Shown: positions 19,949-30,578 of the stretch, one piece after another
Layout: every line of letters begins with the position of its first letter
Position numbering within the stretch: position 1 is the stretch's first letter
Source of the DNA: Bordetella sp. 02P26C-1
GTDB lineage: Bacteria; Pseudomonadota; Gammaproteobacteria; Burkholderiales; Burkholderiaceae_B
DNA: 64,000 nucleotides
Direction of reading: 5' to 3'
Assembly (NCBI RefSeq): GCF_009763255.1
Contig: NZ_WSJB01000039.1
Location: 62,001 to 126,000, forward strand
Position numbers and translations under genes: made by a program
Notes under the pieces: model-generated
Told to the model about the DNA's origin: nothing
The model's input: only the letters and a program-made list of their open reading frames with translations
Database searches by the model: none

Positions 19949-21085
19949 CTACTCGTCAAAATCGTGCCCGGGTGTCAAAGGGGTATAACGATAGGTGGCG
20001 GGCGTGCGGCTCAACTTCACCGGTGCCCCAAGCCCCCGGTAGCCACCTTGCATTTCGACCACCATCTGGCGGTGCAGCGTGTGTGGATGAGCCAAGGCTT
20101 GATCGACCGATAGCACTGCCGCCGCCGGTACCCCCAGGGCCATGAGCCGGGCAGCGAGGTCTTCGGCGTTTTGGTCGGCGAGCGATCGGGTCAGCTCGCC
20201 GCGCAACGCCTCCCGGTTAATAGAACGCGCCCCGGCCCGGCTAAAGCGCGGGTCGTCGACCAGTTCCGGGCGGTTAAGACATTGGCAAAGCAGGCCGAAT
20301 TGTCGATCGTTTCCGACCGCGAGAAAGATCGGCCCGGTCGCGGTGTCCAATGCGTCGTAGGGGTAGATATTAGGATGCGCGTTGCCGGTAGGCCGGGGTT
20401 GAACGCCGTCCAGAAACCAGTTGGCCGCATGCGGGTGTAGCAACGATAGGCCACTATCGTAAAGGGCGGCTTCCACGAATTGACCTTTGCCGCTGCGTTG
20501 CTTTTCGTGAATCGCCAGTAAGATGCCGATGACGGCGTTCAGCCCGGTCACCATATCGACCACGGGCAAGCCCACGCGCAGGGGCGGCCCGCCGGCATCG
20601 CCATTGACGCTCATCACCCCGCTCATGGCTTGTACCGCGGCGTCATAGCCAGGCAGACTGCCCAGCGGGCCGTCGGTACCGAAGCCCGACACCCGACACC
20701 ACACCAGCCCGGGGTGTTCCGCGCTGATCGCGTCGTAACCCAGGCCCCAACGCTCCATGGTGCCGGGTTTGAAATTTTCTACCAGTACATCCGCCTGGCC
20801 GATTAATTCGCGCACAGTCTGCTGTCCCTCGGACGAAGCCAGGTCCAGATGACGAATGCGCTTGTTGCGGTTTAACCCGTAATAGTATGAAGCCACGCCG
20901 TCTTTGAAGGGCGGGCCCCAGGTGCGCGTGTCATCGCCAGCCGGCGGCTCGATCTTGATCACCTCGGCGCCATGGTCACCGAGAATCTGAGCGCAATACG
21001 GGCCGCCGAGAATCCGCGATAAATCCAAGACCCGGACGCCCGCAAGGGCACCCGGTTTTGTGGCGTTGGCTTGTGCGTGTTGCAT
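19949..21085 (-). CDS. CaiB/BaiF-family (class III) CoA-transferase
   Basis: Transfers CoA between a carboxylic acid and an acyl-CoA donor. The 378-residue protein shows VRVLDLSRILGGPYCAQILGDHGAEVIKIE, GDDTRTWGPPF, NRNKR-type LNRNKRIRHLDL, and LVENFKPGTMERWGLGYDAI; the catalytic Asp is expected in SLPGYDAAVQAMSG. It is the last gene of a leftward operon with an acyl-CoA dehydrogenase and a Bug protein (18 bp gap), suggesting activation of an imported organic acid. Substrate unknown. Confidence 0.93.
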   Translation of the reverse strand: MQHAQANATKPGALAGVRVLDLSRILGGPYCAQILGDHGAEVIKIEPPAGDDTRTWGPPFKDGVASYYYGLNRNKRIRHLDLASSEGQQTVRELIGQADVLVENFKPGTMERWGLGYDAISAEHPGLVWCRVSGFGTDGPLGSLPGYDAAVQAMSGVMSVNGDAGGPPLRVGLPVVDMVTGLNAVIGILLAIHEKQRSGKGQFVEAALYDSGLSLLHPHAANWFLDGVQPRPTGNAHPNIYPYDALDTATGPIFLAVGNDRQFGLLCQCLNRPELVDDPRFSRAGARSINREALRGELTRSLADQNAEDLAARLMALGVPAAAVLSVDQALAHPHTLHRQMVVEMQGGYRGLGAPVKLSRTPATYRYTPLTPGHDFDE

Positions 21086-21103
21086 ACGTTGTCGTCCGTG
21101 TGA

Positions 21104-22084
21104 TCAATCAATGCTGGCGCCAGAGTCCGCCACCACTTTCGCCCATTTGTCGCGTTCTTGGAAAACGAATGCGCCCAACGCTTCGGGCGCCAGATCTGGC
21201 GCAGATTCCAATCCTTGCTTGTCCAGAAACTCCCGGACCTTCTCGTTTTGCAGTGTGCGCTGCAGGGCTTCGTTCAGTCGAGCGACGCGGTCTGGCGGCG
21301 TGTGAGCGGGCGCGACAATGCCAAAGAAAACACTCACGTCATAACCTTCATATCCCTGCTCGGCAATCGTCGGCAGATCAGGCAAAGCGCGCGAGCGCGA
21401 TGCGGTAGTCACACCCAGGGCTCGCAGGCGACCGCTTTGTATATGAGGTATTGCGGTCAGCACGTCAGTGAAACTCATCGAGATCTGACCGCCCAGCAAG
21501 TCGTTGAGGGCGGGCCCGGTGCCTTTGTAAGGGATGTGCAAAAAATCGGTGCCTGCCACCGAGTTAAATAGCACGCCCGCCAGATGCGAGGATGCGCCGC
21601 TGCCTGACGAGGCATAGCTCAGCGTCCCCGGCTTGGCCTTGGATAGCGCCACTAATTCCTTGACGTTGGTCGCCGGCACGGATGGATGCACGACGAGGAT
21701 ATTGGGCAGATAGCCGACCTGAATGATCGGGTCGTAGCTCTTGACCGGGTCATAGCCCAGGTTTTTATACAGGCTCGCATTGATCGCCAGCGGTCCGGAA
21801 GTGCCAAGCATCAATGTATAACCGTCGGGATTGGCACGCGCGACGGCTTCCGCGCCGATATTGCCGTTGGCGCCAGCGCGATTTTCCACAATTACGATTT
21901 GGCCGAGGATGTCAGACAGCGTGGATGCCAGCACTCGGCCCATGGCGTCTGTCGGGCCGCCGGGGGGATAGGGAATCACCAGGGTGACCGGGCGATTGGG
22001 ATAGCTCTCTTCCTTTGCCCAGGTGGGCAGCGCAAACAGTCCCGCAGTGGTGGCAAGTACCCGTAGTACGTGACGTCTATTCAT
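21104..22084 (-). CDS. Bug/TctC-family periplasmic solute-binding protein
   Basis: Periplasmic binding protein of 326 residues. A signal peptide (MNRRHVLRVLATTAGLFALP) precedes the mature start ESYPNRPVTLVIPYPPGGPTDAMGR, the family signature; LGYDPVKSYDPI and HIPYKGTGPALNDLLGGQ follow. Bug proteins bind carboxylates or amides and usually lack a dedicated local transporter, as here. The gene lies between the acyl-CoA dehydrogenase and the CoA-transferase, so the ligand is probably the acid the operon degrades. A strong AAGGAG precedes the ATG. Confidence 0.94.
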   Translation of the reverse strand: MNRRHVLRVLATTAGLFALPTWAKEESYPNRPVTLVIPYPPGGPTDAMGRVLASTLSDILGQIVIVENRAGANGNIGAEAVARANPDGYTLMLGTSGPLAINASLYKNLGYDPVKSYDPIIQVGYLPNILVVHPSVPATNVKELVALSKAKPGTLSYASSGSGASSHLAGVLFNSVAGTDFLHIPYKGTGPALNDLLGGQISMSFTDVLTAIPHIQSGRLRALGVTTASRSRALPDLPTIAEQGYEGYDVSVFFGIVAPAHTPPDRVARLNEALQRTLQNEKVREFLDKQGLESAPDLAPEALGAFVFQERDKWAKVVADSGASID

Positions 22085-22169
22085 GATGTGTCTCCTTGGT
22101 CTTTATTGTGCGCATGGCTTGGCCAAGCGGGGCCTCGGTAATGATCGTGTTCTGCGTGGGGGGTGTGAA

Positions 22170-23840
22170 TCATGCCGCGCCCGCGGTCTCCTTCGGTGTC
22201 TCAAGCTCGGTATCGCCAGCCAGCGGGTCACGCGGTTGCAGGCGATGTTTCAAGACCAGACGGGCCAGGCGAGCGCGTTCCTCGTCGTTGGTCTGCGTGG
22301 CTTCCCAGTACATCGCACAGGCGCTAAAGCAGTGATAGAGCGCTGAGGCGACGCTGCGCGCCTGCGCGTCGTCGCCGGTCTGAGTGACGTAGTCGGCCAG
22401 CGCACAAGCGCGCGACAAGCTATGTTCAAGAGCCCGGGTGGTCTCATCAGCCGAGCAGGCGCTCAAGAGCGCTTCACCTTGTTGCTGTAGCGCCGGCAGC
22501 GCGCCCTCGCGGCGAATCGCACGTATGACGTCGAGCGCGACGATATTGCTGGTGCCTTCCCATATCGAGCCCAGATGGCTGTCGCGCACCAATCGCGGCT
22601 CTATCCATTCCTCGATATAACCGCAGCCGCCGCGTACCTCCATGCCGTCTCCGGTGACCTTACGGGCGTCACGGCAGGCCCGAAACTTGATCAGCGGCGT
22701 CAAGATACGCAGCAATGCATAGGCCCCCGCCTCGCCTGCGTCCGAGCGGCGCAGGGCCTGGGCAGTCTGGCACACCATGCTGCGTGCCTGTTCGGCCGGC
22801 ACGCGCAGTTTGTCGAGTTGGCGCTGCATCAATGACATGTCGGCGAGCCTCTTTCCAAACGCCAACCGGTGATGCGCGACATATTCGGCTTCGAAGACCG
22901 CACGGCGCATGAGACCTGCCGCCCGCACGCCGTTCGACAGCCGAGAGTTGTTGACCATGTCCGCCATTTGCACGAACCCGCGCCCCGGTTCGCCCACCAG
23001 ATAGGCAACCGCGCCTTCCAGTTTTATCTCGCCGCTCGCCATCGATCGTGTGCCGAGCTTGTCCTTCAGGCGCAAGATGCGATAGTGATTGTGTTGGCCA
23101 TCGTCCAGCGTCTTGGGCAGTAGGAATAACGATACGCCCTTCAAGCCCGGCTGCCCGTTTTCGGTACGCGCCAGCACCATGGCGAGCTCGGCATCCGCAT
23201 TCGAGCAAAACCATTTGTCGCCATGCAGGCGCCAGGTCCCATCGTCTTGGGCATAAGCCATGGTTTCCGTGGCCGCGATGTCCGAGCCCGCCGCCTGTTC
23301 GGTCATGAACATCGCGCCTTGGTATAAGTCCTCGAAGTCTAATGTCGTCAAATGAGGCAGATAGCGTTCGACCAGGGCCGGATCGCCGAACTTTTTGAGT
23401 GTGCGCGTTAATGAGTCCGTCATAGAGACGGGGCAGCACAGCCCGAATTCCGACTGGACGAATACGTAAGTGAGCGCGTATTTCGCCAATGGCGGCATCG
23501 CGCCATGCCAGCCGAACATGTCGTCTCGATGCGAGATCGCGGCCAGGCCGAACTCGGTAAAGGCGAGACGTTCCATTTCCACATAGGCGGGATGTTTATC
23601 GATACGTTGGTCATCCACGCCGGTGCGGCTGCGCGTGATGAGGGTAGGCGGATGCTTGTCCGCGGTATCGGCCAACCGGTCTAGTGAGTCACCGGCAAGA
23701 GCACCCAGCTGTTCGAGTTTAGGCGTGAGCACCTGCATCAAACTCGGATCGAGATAGAGCGCCAGCAGTCGTGCCCAAGTGGGGTCCGACTGGTATAGGT
23801 TGGCGCCGCGGGCGTCGGGAATGTTCTTGGACGCTGACAT
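22170..23840 (-). CDS. Acyl-CoA dehydrogenase, AidB-like
   Basis: FAD-dependent dehydrogenase of 556 residues. FMTEQAAGSDIAATET and WRLHGDKWFCSNADAELAMVLA form the FAD/substrate-binding sheet; LKDKLGTRSMASGEI and MEVRGGCGYIEEW follow, and IWEGTSNI carries the Glu used as base in AidB/IVD-type members. Length and the pattern HPAYVEMERLAF match AidB-type proteins rather than ordinary 380-residue dehydrogenases. The ATG at 23840 is preceded by AAGGAG; the longer frame to 24050 crosses into the divergent LysR gene. It heads the operon with Bug and CoA-transferase. Confidence 0.9.
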   Translation of the reverse strand: MSASKNIPDARGANLYQSDPTWARLLALYLDPSLMQVLTPKLEQLGALAGDSLDRLADTADKHPPTLITRSRTGVDDQRIDKHPAYVEMERLAFTEFGLAAISHRDDMFGWHGAMPPLAKYALTYVFVQSEFGLCCPVSMTDSLTRTLKKFGDPALVERYLPHLTTLDFEDLYQGAMFMTEQAAGSDIAATETMAYAQDDGTWRLHGDKWFCSNADAELAMVLARTENGQPGLKGVSLFLLPKTLDDGQHNHYRILRLKDKLGTRSMASGEIKLEGAVAYLVGEPGRGFVQMADMVNNSRLSNGVRAAGLMRRAVFEAEYVAHHRLAFGKRLADMSLMQRQLDKLRVPAEQARSMVCQTAQALRRSDAGEAGAYALLRILTPLIKFRACRDARKVTGDGMEVRGGCGYIEEWIEPRLVRDSHLGSIWEGTSNIVALDVIRAIRREGALPALQQQGEALLSACSADETTRALEHSLSRACALADYVTQTGDDAQARSVASALYHCFSACAMYWEATQTNDEERARLARLVLKHRLQPRDPLAGDTELETPKETAGAA

Positions 23841-23924
23841 GGCATGACTCCTTTTTTGAATATTGTCGGAGCCGTAGTCATTCGAGTCTAATATTATGTG
23901 GGTATCGAACGTTCTGGTTTTCGT

Positions 23925-24839
23925 ATGATTGAGCTTCGTCATTTCCGCTGTTTTATCGCTGTCGCGGAGACCTTGCACTTTGGTCGTGCAGCAGAGCGCT
24001 TGGCCATGTCGCAGCCGCCGCTTACCGTGGCCATTCAGCAGCTCGAGCAACGACTAGGGACCCGTCTATTCGAACGCAACAGCAAAGGCGTGCGCCTGAC
24101 GGCTGCCGGGCAGGCCATGCTCGAAGACGCGCGGCGCGTCTTGGGGCAATTCGAACAGGCGCTGGTTCATGCGCGCGATGCTGCTGAAGGAATTTCCGGC
24201 CACGTGCGGATTGGATGTGTGGGAGCGATGCTTTATCGGGGCCTGCCGCAGGCTTTGGCCTCCTATCAACATGATTTCCCGGCAGTACGCGTTACGGTGT
24301 CAGAGCTCAATAGTCAGATTCAGGTTACCCAGTTGCTTCGCGACGAATTGGATGTGGGATTCGTGCATACGGCGCGCTTGCCCAAGGGGATGCAGCGTCA
24401 ACTCGTGGTGAGCGAGCCGTTTATATGCTGTTTGCCAGCGGACCATGCGCTGGCGGCGCAACCGCGTATTCCGCTCAGTACCCTGGCCGATGAGCCGTTT
24501 GTGCTGTTCGCGCGTAGCGTTTCACCGGATTATCATGCGGCGATTCTCGATGTTTGCGCGCAAGCCGGGTTCTCGCCGCGTCTGCAACATGAGGTGCGTC
24601 ATTGGCTCGCCGTTGTTGCGTGGGTCGCTCAAGGCCTGGGCGTGGCGCTGGTGCCAAAGGCAATGAGCCAGTCTGGTGTGCCGGGAGTGGTGTTTCGTCC
24701 CATCGATAATGCGGTGGCCATGTCGGAGTCGTATGTCATCTGGCGTGAAGACGGCGCAACGCCGGTGGCGGGCCACTGCGTCGAGCATTTGAAGCAGTTC
24801 TTTAATGAGCATAAGCGCGCGACCGTGAGCCAGACGTAG
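23925..24839 (+). CDS. LysR-family transcriptional regulator
   Basis: Regulator of 304 residues beginning MIELRHFRCFIAVAETLHFGRAAERL, the standard LysR winged helix-turn-helix, with SQPPLTVAIQQLEQRLGTRLFER as recognition region. A periplasmic-binding-type effector domain follows (HVRIGCVGAMLYRGLPQAL). It is divergent from the acyl-CoA dehydrogenase operon across an 84 bp gap, so it most likely controls that operon and itself. A GTG nine codons upstream is in frame, but the ATG at 23925 fits the family. Confidence 0.93.
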   Translation: MIELRHFRCFIAVAETLHFGRAAERLAMSQPPLTVAIQQLEQRLGTRLFERNSKGVRLTAAGQAMLEDARRVLGQFEQALVHARDAAEGISGHVRIGCVGAMLYRGLPQALASYQHDFPAVRVTVSELNSQIQVTQLLRDELDVGFVHTARLPKGMQRQLVVSEPFICCLPADHALAAQPRIPLSTLADEPFVLFARSVSPDYHAAILDVCAQAGFSPRLQHEVRHWLAVVAWVAQGLGVALVPKAMSQSGVPGVVFRPIDNAVAMSESYVIWREDGATPVAGHCVEHLKQFFNEHKRATVSQT

Positions 24840-24928
24840 ACGGCGGCCGGGGCGCTTTTCTGACGGCCCGCTGGTACGCGTGCCGGCCATAGCTGCGCCT
24901 TATAGCGGGGCGGGCGATGCATCCGCGA

Positions 24929-24974
24929 GACAAAAAAACACCCCCGAGGCGCAAACCTCGGGGGTGTTTTGTCT
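24929..24974. terminator. Bidirectional terminator between LysR gene and groEL
   Basis: ACACCCCCGAGG (24938-24949), six-base loop, CCTCGGGGGTGT (24956-24967): a 12 bp perfect stem, flanked by seven A on one side and TTTTGTCTT on the other. It terminates both the rightward LysR gene and the leftward groESL transcript. Confidence 0.92.
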
Positions 24975-25022
24975 TGGCCACTCCCCGGCGAACCGGGGAG
25001 TTTTCGCTGGGAAAGCCTGGAC

Positions 25023-26675
<1,653 letters not shown>

Positions 26676-26694
26676 TCAGAATTCGTTCAGTGGA

Positions 26695-26982
26695 TTACTG
26701 GATCACGGCGAGGATTTCTTCCTCGCGGATGACGAGCAGCTCTTCGCCGTCGACTTTGACCGACTGGCCGGCATACTTGCCGAAGAGAACCTTGTCACCG
26801 ACTTTCAGGTCGACCGGCAGCACTTTGCCGTCTTCGGTCTTCTTGCCCGGGCCGACGGCCACGACTTCGCCTTGATCCGGCTTTTCAGCGGCGCTATCAG
26901 GGATAACGATGCCCGAGGCAGTCTTGCGCTCGTTGTCCAGGCGTTTGACGATCACACGATCGTGCAGGGGACGCAGGGCCAT
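26695..26982 (-). CDS. groS: 10 kDa co-chaperonin GroES
   Basis: Heptameric lid of GroEL. The 95-residue sequence starts [21 protein letters not shown] and contains the mobile loop [15 protein letters not shown], the roof and [19 protein letters not shown]. Normal length. First gene of the groESL operon, with CIRCE and promoter 60-115 bp upstream. Confidence 0.99.
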   Translation of the reverse strand: MALRPLHDRVIVKRLDNERKTASGIVIPDSAAEKPDQGEVVAVGPGKKTEDGKVLPVDLKVGDKVLFGKYAGQSVKVDGEELLVIREEEILAVIQ

Positions 26983-27044
26983 GAGGAACTCCTGTTTCTA
27001 ATAAATAGAGGTGAAATGTTCGGATTCAGTGCCGGGAGGCAGTG

Positions 27045-27071
27045 TTAGCACTCACCGGCGGCGAGTGCTAA
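27045..27071. promoter_or_regulatory. CIRCE operator (HrcA-binding)
   Basis: TTAGCACTC (27045-27053), nine-base spacer, GAGTGCTAA (27063-27071): a perfect match to the CIRCE inverted repeat. It lies between the groES promoter and start, with its distal end overlapping the -10 box, the expected position for HrcA repression. Confidence 0.96.
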
Positions 27072-27098
27072 TTATAGGGATGATGTTGGGAGGTTCAA
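27071..27098 (-). promoter_or_regulatory. groESL promoter
   Basis: On the minus strand TTGAAC (27098-27093), 16 bp spacer, TATAAT (27076-27071). The context CCCTTGAA...CCCTATAAT also resembles the sigma-32 pattern (CTTGAA / CCCCAT-T), so dual sigma-70/sigma-32 use is possible together with HrcA control. Confidence 0.75.
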
Positions 27099-27224
27099 GG
27101 GGTAGCGTTGTATCTGTTACATTTTGATGTAACTAGGCGCGAGAGTTTTGTGCGACTCGGAACCCACTGCAGGAAGGGTCGAGAGTTTCTAGCCGGTTGC
27201 GTGCTGGCTAGCGTAGTAGGGAAG

Positions 27225-29501
27225 CTATTGTTTCCTCGCCTGCAAGCTGCCCAACGCTTGGGTCAGCTCGCGGGCGTTGGGGCGCGTAGCAGCGAATTCT
27301 TGTGCGGCATCATAATCGGCGCCCGTGGCTATCAAGTGGATCGCAATGGTCGGTTGCCCGGCGGCCAGCGCAAAAATCAGCGATTTGGAGGGATCGGCGC
27401 CCAACTCTCGCAGGGGAATGATCGCTTCGTATTTTGATTCGATGACCGCTGTGCACAAGGCTTCGTGCGGGTCGACTCCCGCGTAGACCAAATTACGGGC
27501 CAAAGGCGAATTGCGTTCAGAAATGGCGGCAAGCAGTTCGCGTCCGCCCGTCGTCAACGTGTTGGCCAGGTTCTTTACCAGTTCTTTATCCTTGAACTGC
27601 GCATCGCTGAATTGAGACCGGTACAGATCGTAGGGTACCAAGTGATTTTTATCGACCAAGGTATTCACCAAGTCCGGGCGCGATTGTCTAAAACATACGC
27701 GGGCCACCGTCGCTGGGCTAGAACCCGAGGCTAACAGGAAGCCCAAGGCTTCGACATCGTTGTTGGAGATTGCGACGGAGATTGCTTGCGCATCGTTTGC
27801 GCCCAAGGCGACCAGCATGCGGGTTCGCCAGTGATCGCGTAATGTAATCGCTTGGTAGAGCGCGGTTTGAAGGGACATCGCGATCCCGAAGTTCTTGGCA
27901 GACGCCATCGCATAGTTTCGTGTGACGCTCCAATCATCGGCCTGGATCGCGCGTAGCAGCCGTGCGGCATTATCATGACCCTGCTGAGCCGCAAAGGCAG
28001 CCTCGCAATCTAGGCTCATGGCGCGCGACTTCGTATATCGCGGATCCCGTGCAAATAGATAGCTCTCTAGAAGCGCTGCGCAGTCTACATCCGTATTATT
28101 GTTAAGGATTGACGCGGCATGGGCGAATTGACTGGCTTCGGCGACAGCGGCGCTGGCGCTGTCGAAGACCCTTCCGACGCGCTCTGCATCCTGCGCGGGT
28201 ATATGCCGGCCCGAGCCGATGGCCGCAGCGAGCAGTAGCTTGACCGCATGCTCGTTTTTTTCGTGTTTACTCATCTCATACAGGGCCTGCGATGGATCCG
28301 CGCCTGCCCCGATGAGGAGTTCGAGTTGCGCGAGTCCGTGGGCGCGAGGCTGGCCGGAGGCGAGTGTGCAGATGATCGAGTGTGTCTCGGCGCCAGCATC
28401 CAGCAGGAACTTGACCACGGCGGAGTCGCCACGCCGCAAGCTGGTCATCACTGCCTCTTGCGTGGGCACACCATGCGCGACCAGGAATCGCGCGGTCCCG
28501 AGATCCTTGCTGCTTACCGCCATCAAGAGGGCTTGGGTGGACAAGTCGCTGACGCCCGGTTGTGCGAGTAATAACCTCAAGAGCTGAGCTTGGCGCGTGT
28601 GTGCCAGATGATGCAGGGCTCCTGACGGGTTGACCACCTGGAGTAAGACTCGGAGGGCGCGGGTATCGCCGACTTTTAACGCGCGTATTAAAGATTCGTC
28701 AGCACCTTTGCCGTCCAACGACATAAGGTGGCGCACCATGTTTACGTTTTCGGTTCGAATCGCATGCGCCCACACGACGGCAAGGTCCGCTCCGCTGGCG
28801 ACCAGAACTTTCACGGCATTTGCGCCGGCGAATGACAACGCCGCCTTGTGGTTGAACAGTAGTGCTTGTAGCCCTTGCGAGGGCTCGAGGCCTTCGGAAA
28901 TGAGTCGATAGAGCGTTTTGATGTCAAGGTCTGCACAGGCGTCGTACAACTCGGCCTGGAGTCCAATGATCTGCGATGTAACTCCCGGAATATTGCGTCG
29001 CTTCGCGAGAGCATCGGCGGTATAGATGTTTCCACTGCTCTCTATTAACAGAGATGCTTTTGTATAGGTCTTGTTTTTCTGAGCTAAGCGCTGCGGCGAA
29101 CAATTGACGTCATGGCCGGCGTGGATCGTCGCGCCTTTTTCGATCAGCATTTTGACCAGTGGCATGTGGCCATTTTCCACAGCAAGCATCAGTGCTGTGT
29201 AGCCCTCGCGATCGAACTCGTTCAACGCGGGATGATTCATCTTTCCGCAATGGGAGATCAAGTGGAAGGCAATGTCATCACGACGCAGTTTCAAGGCGAG
29301 GTGGAGGGGATTCTGACCTTGGTCGTTGAGGGCCGAGAGATCGGGCGATAGATGGTGGATGAGGTGATAGACCTCGGCCGCATCGGCTTTCTCGATTGCG
29401 CCGAACAGCGCCTCGGTGGGATCGCTGCCATAGGGCGCATAGTGCATGTCGTAGTCGGCGCGAATCGACGGAGGGTATAACGCTTCGAGTGAGGGTCGCA
29501 T
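27225..29501 (-). CDS. Large ankyrin-repeat protein
   Basis: A 758-residue protein without signal peptide or membrane segments. Clear ankyrin repeats lie near the N-terminus (NDQGQNPLHLALKLRRDD..., REGYTALMLAVENGHMPLVKMLIEKGA); many degenerate repeats follow to the end (VVKFLLDAGAETHS, LELLIGAGADPSQA, LGFLLASGSSPATV, NLVYAGVDPHEAL, AIHLIATGADYDAA). Ankyrin arrays bind proteins; target unknown. Base composition looks less G+C-rich, with more A/T-ending codons than neighbouring genes, so acquisition by transfer is possible. It stands alone between groES and the SDR/ABC operon. It could be a secreted effector or a cytosolic scaffold; no secretion genes lie in the window. Confidence 0.85.
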   Translation of the reverse strand: MRPSLEALYPPSIRADYDMHYAPYGSDPTEALFGAIEKADAAEVYHLIHHLSPDLSALNDQGQNPLHLALKLRRDDIAFHLISHCGKMNHPALNEFDREGYTALMLAVENGHMPLVKMLIEKGATIHAGHDVNCSPQRLAQKNKTYTKASLLIESSGNIYTADALAKRRNIPGVTSQIIGLQAELYDACADLDIKTLYRLISEGLEPSQGLQALLFNHKAALSFAGANAVKVLVASGADLAVVWAHAIRTENVNMVRHLMSLDGKGADESLIRALKVGDTRALRVLLQVVNPSGALHHLAHTRQAQLLRLLLAQPGVSDLSTQALLMAVSSKDLGTARFLVAHGVPTQEAVMTSLRRGDSAVVKFLLDAGAETHSIICTLASGQPRAHGLAQLELLIGAGADPSQALYEMSKHEKNEHAVKLLLAAAIGSGRHIPAQDAERVGRVFDSASAAVAEASQFAHAASILNNNTDVDCAALLESYLFARDPRYTKSRAMSLDCEAAFAAQQGHDNAARLLRAIQADDWSVTRNYAMASAKNFGIAMSLQTALYQAITLRDHWRTRMLVALGANDAQAISVAISNNDVEALGFLLASGSSPATVARVCFRQSRPDLVNTLVDKNHLVPYDLYRSQFSDAQFKDKELVKNLANTLTTGGRELLAAISERNSPLARNLVYAGVDPHEALCTAVIESKYEAIIPLRELGADPSKSLIFALAAGQPTIAIHLIATGADYDAAQEFAATRPNARELTQALGSLQARKQ

Positions 29502-29752
29502 AGTTCAGGCCTGAGTGGATAGCGGCGGGAATACATGGCGGGCTGGTTGCCCGCTGTTGGCCGCGCCATTTAAGTGTTGACCTGAGTAACGCTCCCCGAG
29601 GGAAATATTGCACGACTGCTGGGACTTGGTGCGAGGATTGGTCCGATTCGATATTAGAAGAGGACTAATTAACCACCCCGGCTCGCGCGGTTCGTCCCAG
29701 CCATGCCAGGTGGCGGTAACCGCGACCGGCATGGCGGTTCAAGCAGCGACAC

Positions 29753-30523
29753 CTAAACCGTATAGTTCAGCGCGAGTCGGCCGCCATCGACAAACAGGGT
29801 TTCACCCGTGATATAGCTGGCCGAGTCGCTAAGCAGATACGCGACTGCATCGGCGACTTCGGAGGGCTCACCCAGCCGGCGCATGGGGGTGCGGCTCATC
29901 AGACGGGCGCGGGCGACCTCGTCGGCCATGACAGCGTTCTTGGCGAGTTCGGTGGCGATGGTGCCCGGCGCGACGGCATTGACGCGGATGCCGTGATCGA
30001 TCAGTGCCAGCGACATGACGCGGGTCAGTTGGGCGACGCCGCCTTTACTGACGTTATAGGCGGCGATGGACGGAATCGCCATTACGGCGTTGACCGAGCT
30101 CATGTGTACGATGGCGCCGCCGCCTTGCTTGACCATGGCGCGCGCGACGGCCTGGCCAACGAGGAAAGCGCCCTTTAGGTTGATGTTGATGACGGCGTCC
30201 CAGTCTTGCTCGGTGATGTCGAGAAAGTTGCTGGTCTTGACGATGCCGGCATTGTTGACCAGCTGATCGACGCGGCCGTAGCGGGCGAGGGTTTCGGCGA
30301 GGGCTTTTTCCACGTCGGTCTTGCTGGCCACGTTGCAGGCGACGAATTGACCGCGTTCGCCCAAAGAATCCGCCAGGGCTTGTCCGCGCGCCTGATCAAC
30401 GTCCCAGATCGAGACCGATGCGCCGTCTTGCGCCAGACGTCGCACGCAAGCCTCGCCGATGCCTTGCGCCCCGCCGGTGACGATGGCGACCTTGTCCTGA
30501 AAATTAAATTGTGTGTTGCTCAT
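29753..30523 (-). CDS. Short-chain dehydrogenase/reductase
   Basis: NAD(P)-dependent oxidoreductase of 256 residues. Cofactor motif VAIVTGGAQGIGEA near the N-terminus, NNAG in LVNNAGIV, catalytic Ser in HMSSVNAVMA and the YxxxK in AAYNVSKGG. The acidic residue in SIWDVD after the second strand suggests NAD preference. The ATG at 30523 is placed 6 nt after AGGA; a second ATG at 30529 is closer to it. Last gene of the operon encoding the Pot-like transporter and HcnABC/opine-oxidase-like proteins, 55 bp after the binding protein gene. Confidence 0.93.
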   Translation of the reverse strand: MSNTQFNFQDKVAIVTGGAQGIGEACVRRLAQDGASVSIWDVDQARGQALADSLGERGQFVACNVASKTDVEKALAETLARYGRVDQLVNNAGIVKTSNFLDITEQDWDAVININLKGAFLVGQAVARAMVKQGGGAIVHMSSVNAVMAIPSIAAYNVSKGGVAQLTRVMSLALIDHGIRVNAVAPGTIATELAKNAVMADEVARARLMSRTPMRRLGEPSEVADAVAYLLSDSASYITGETLFVDGGRLALNYTV

Positions 30524-30578
30524 ATGCATTCCTGTAAAGCGAAGCCGGACGCGCGCAGCGTCCGGCATGACGAGCGCT

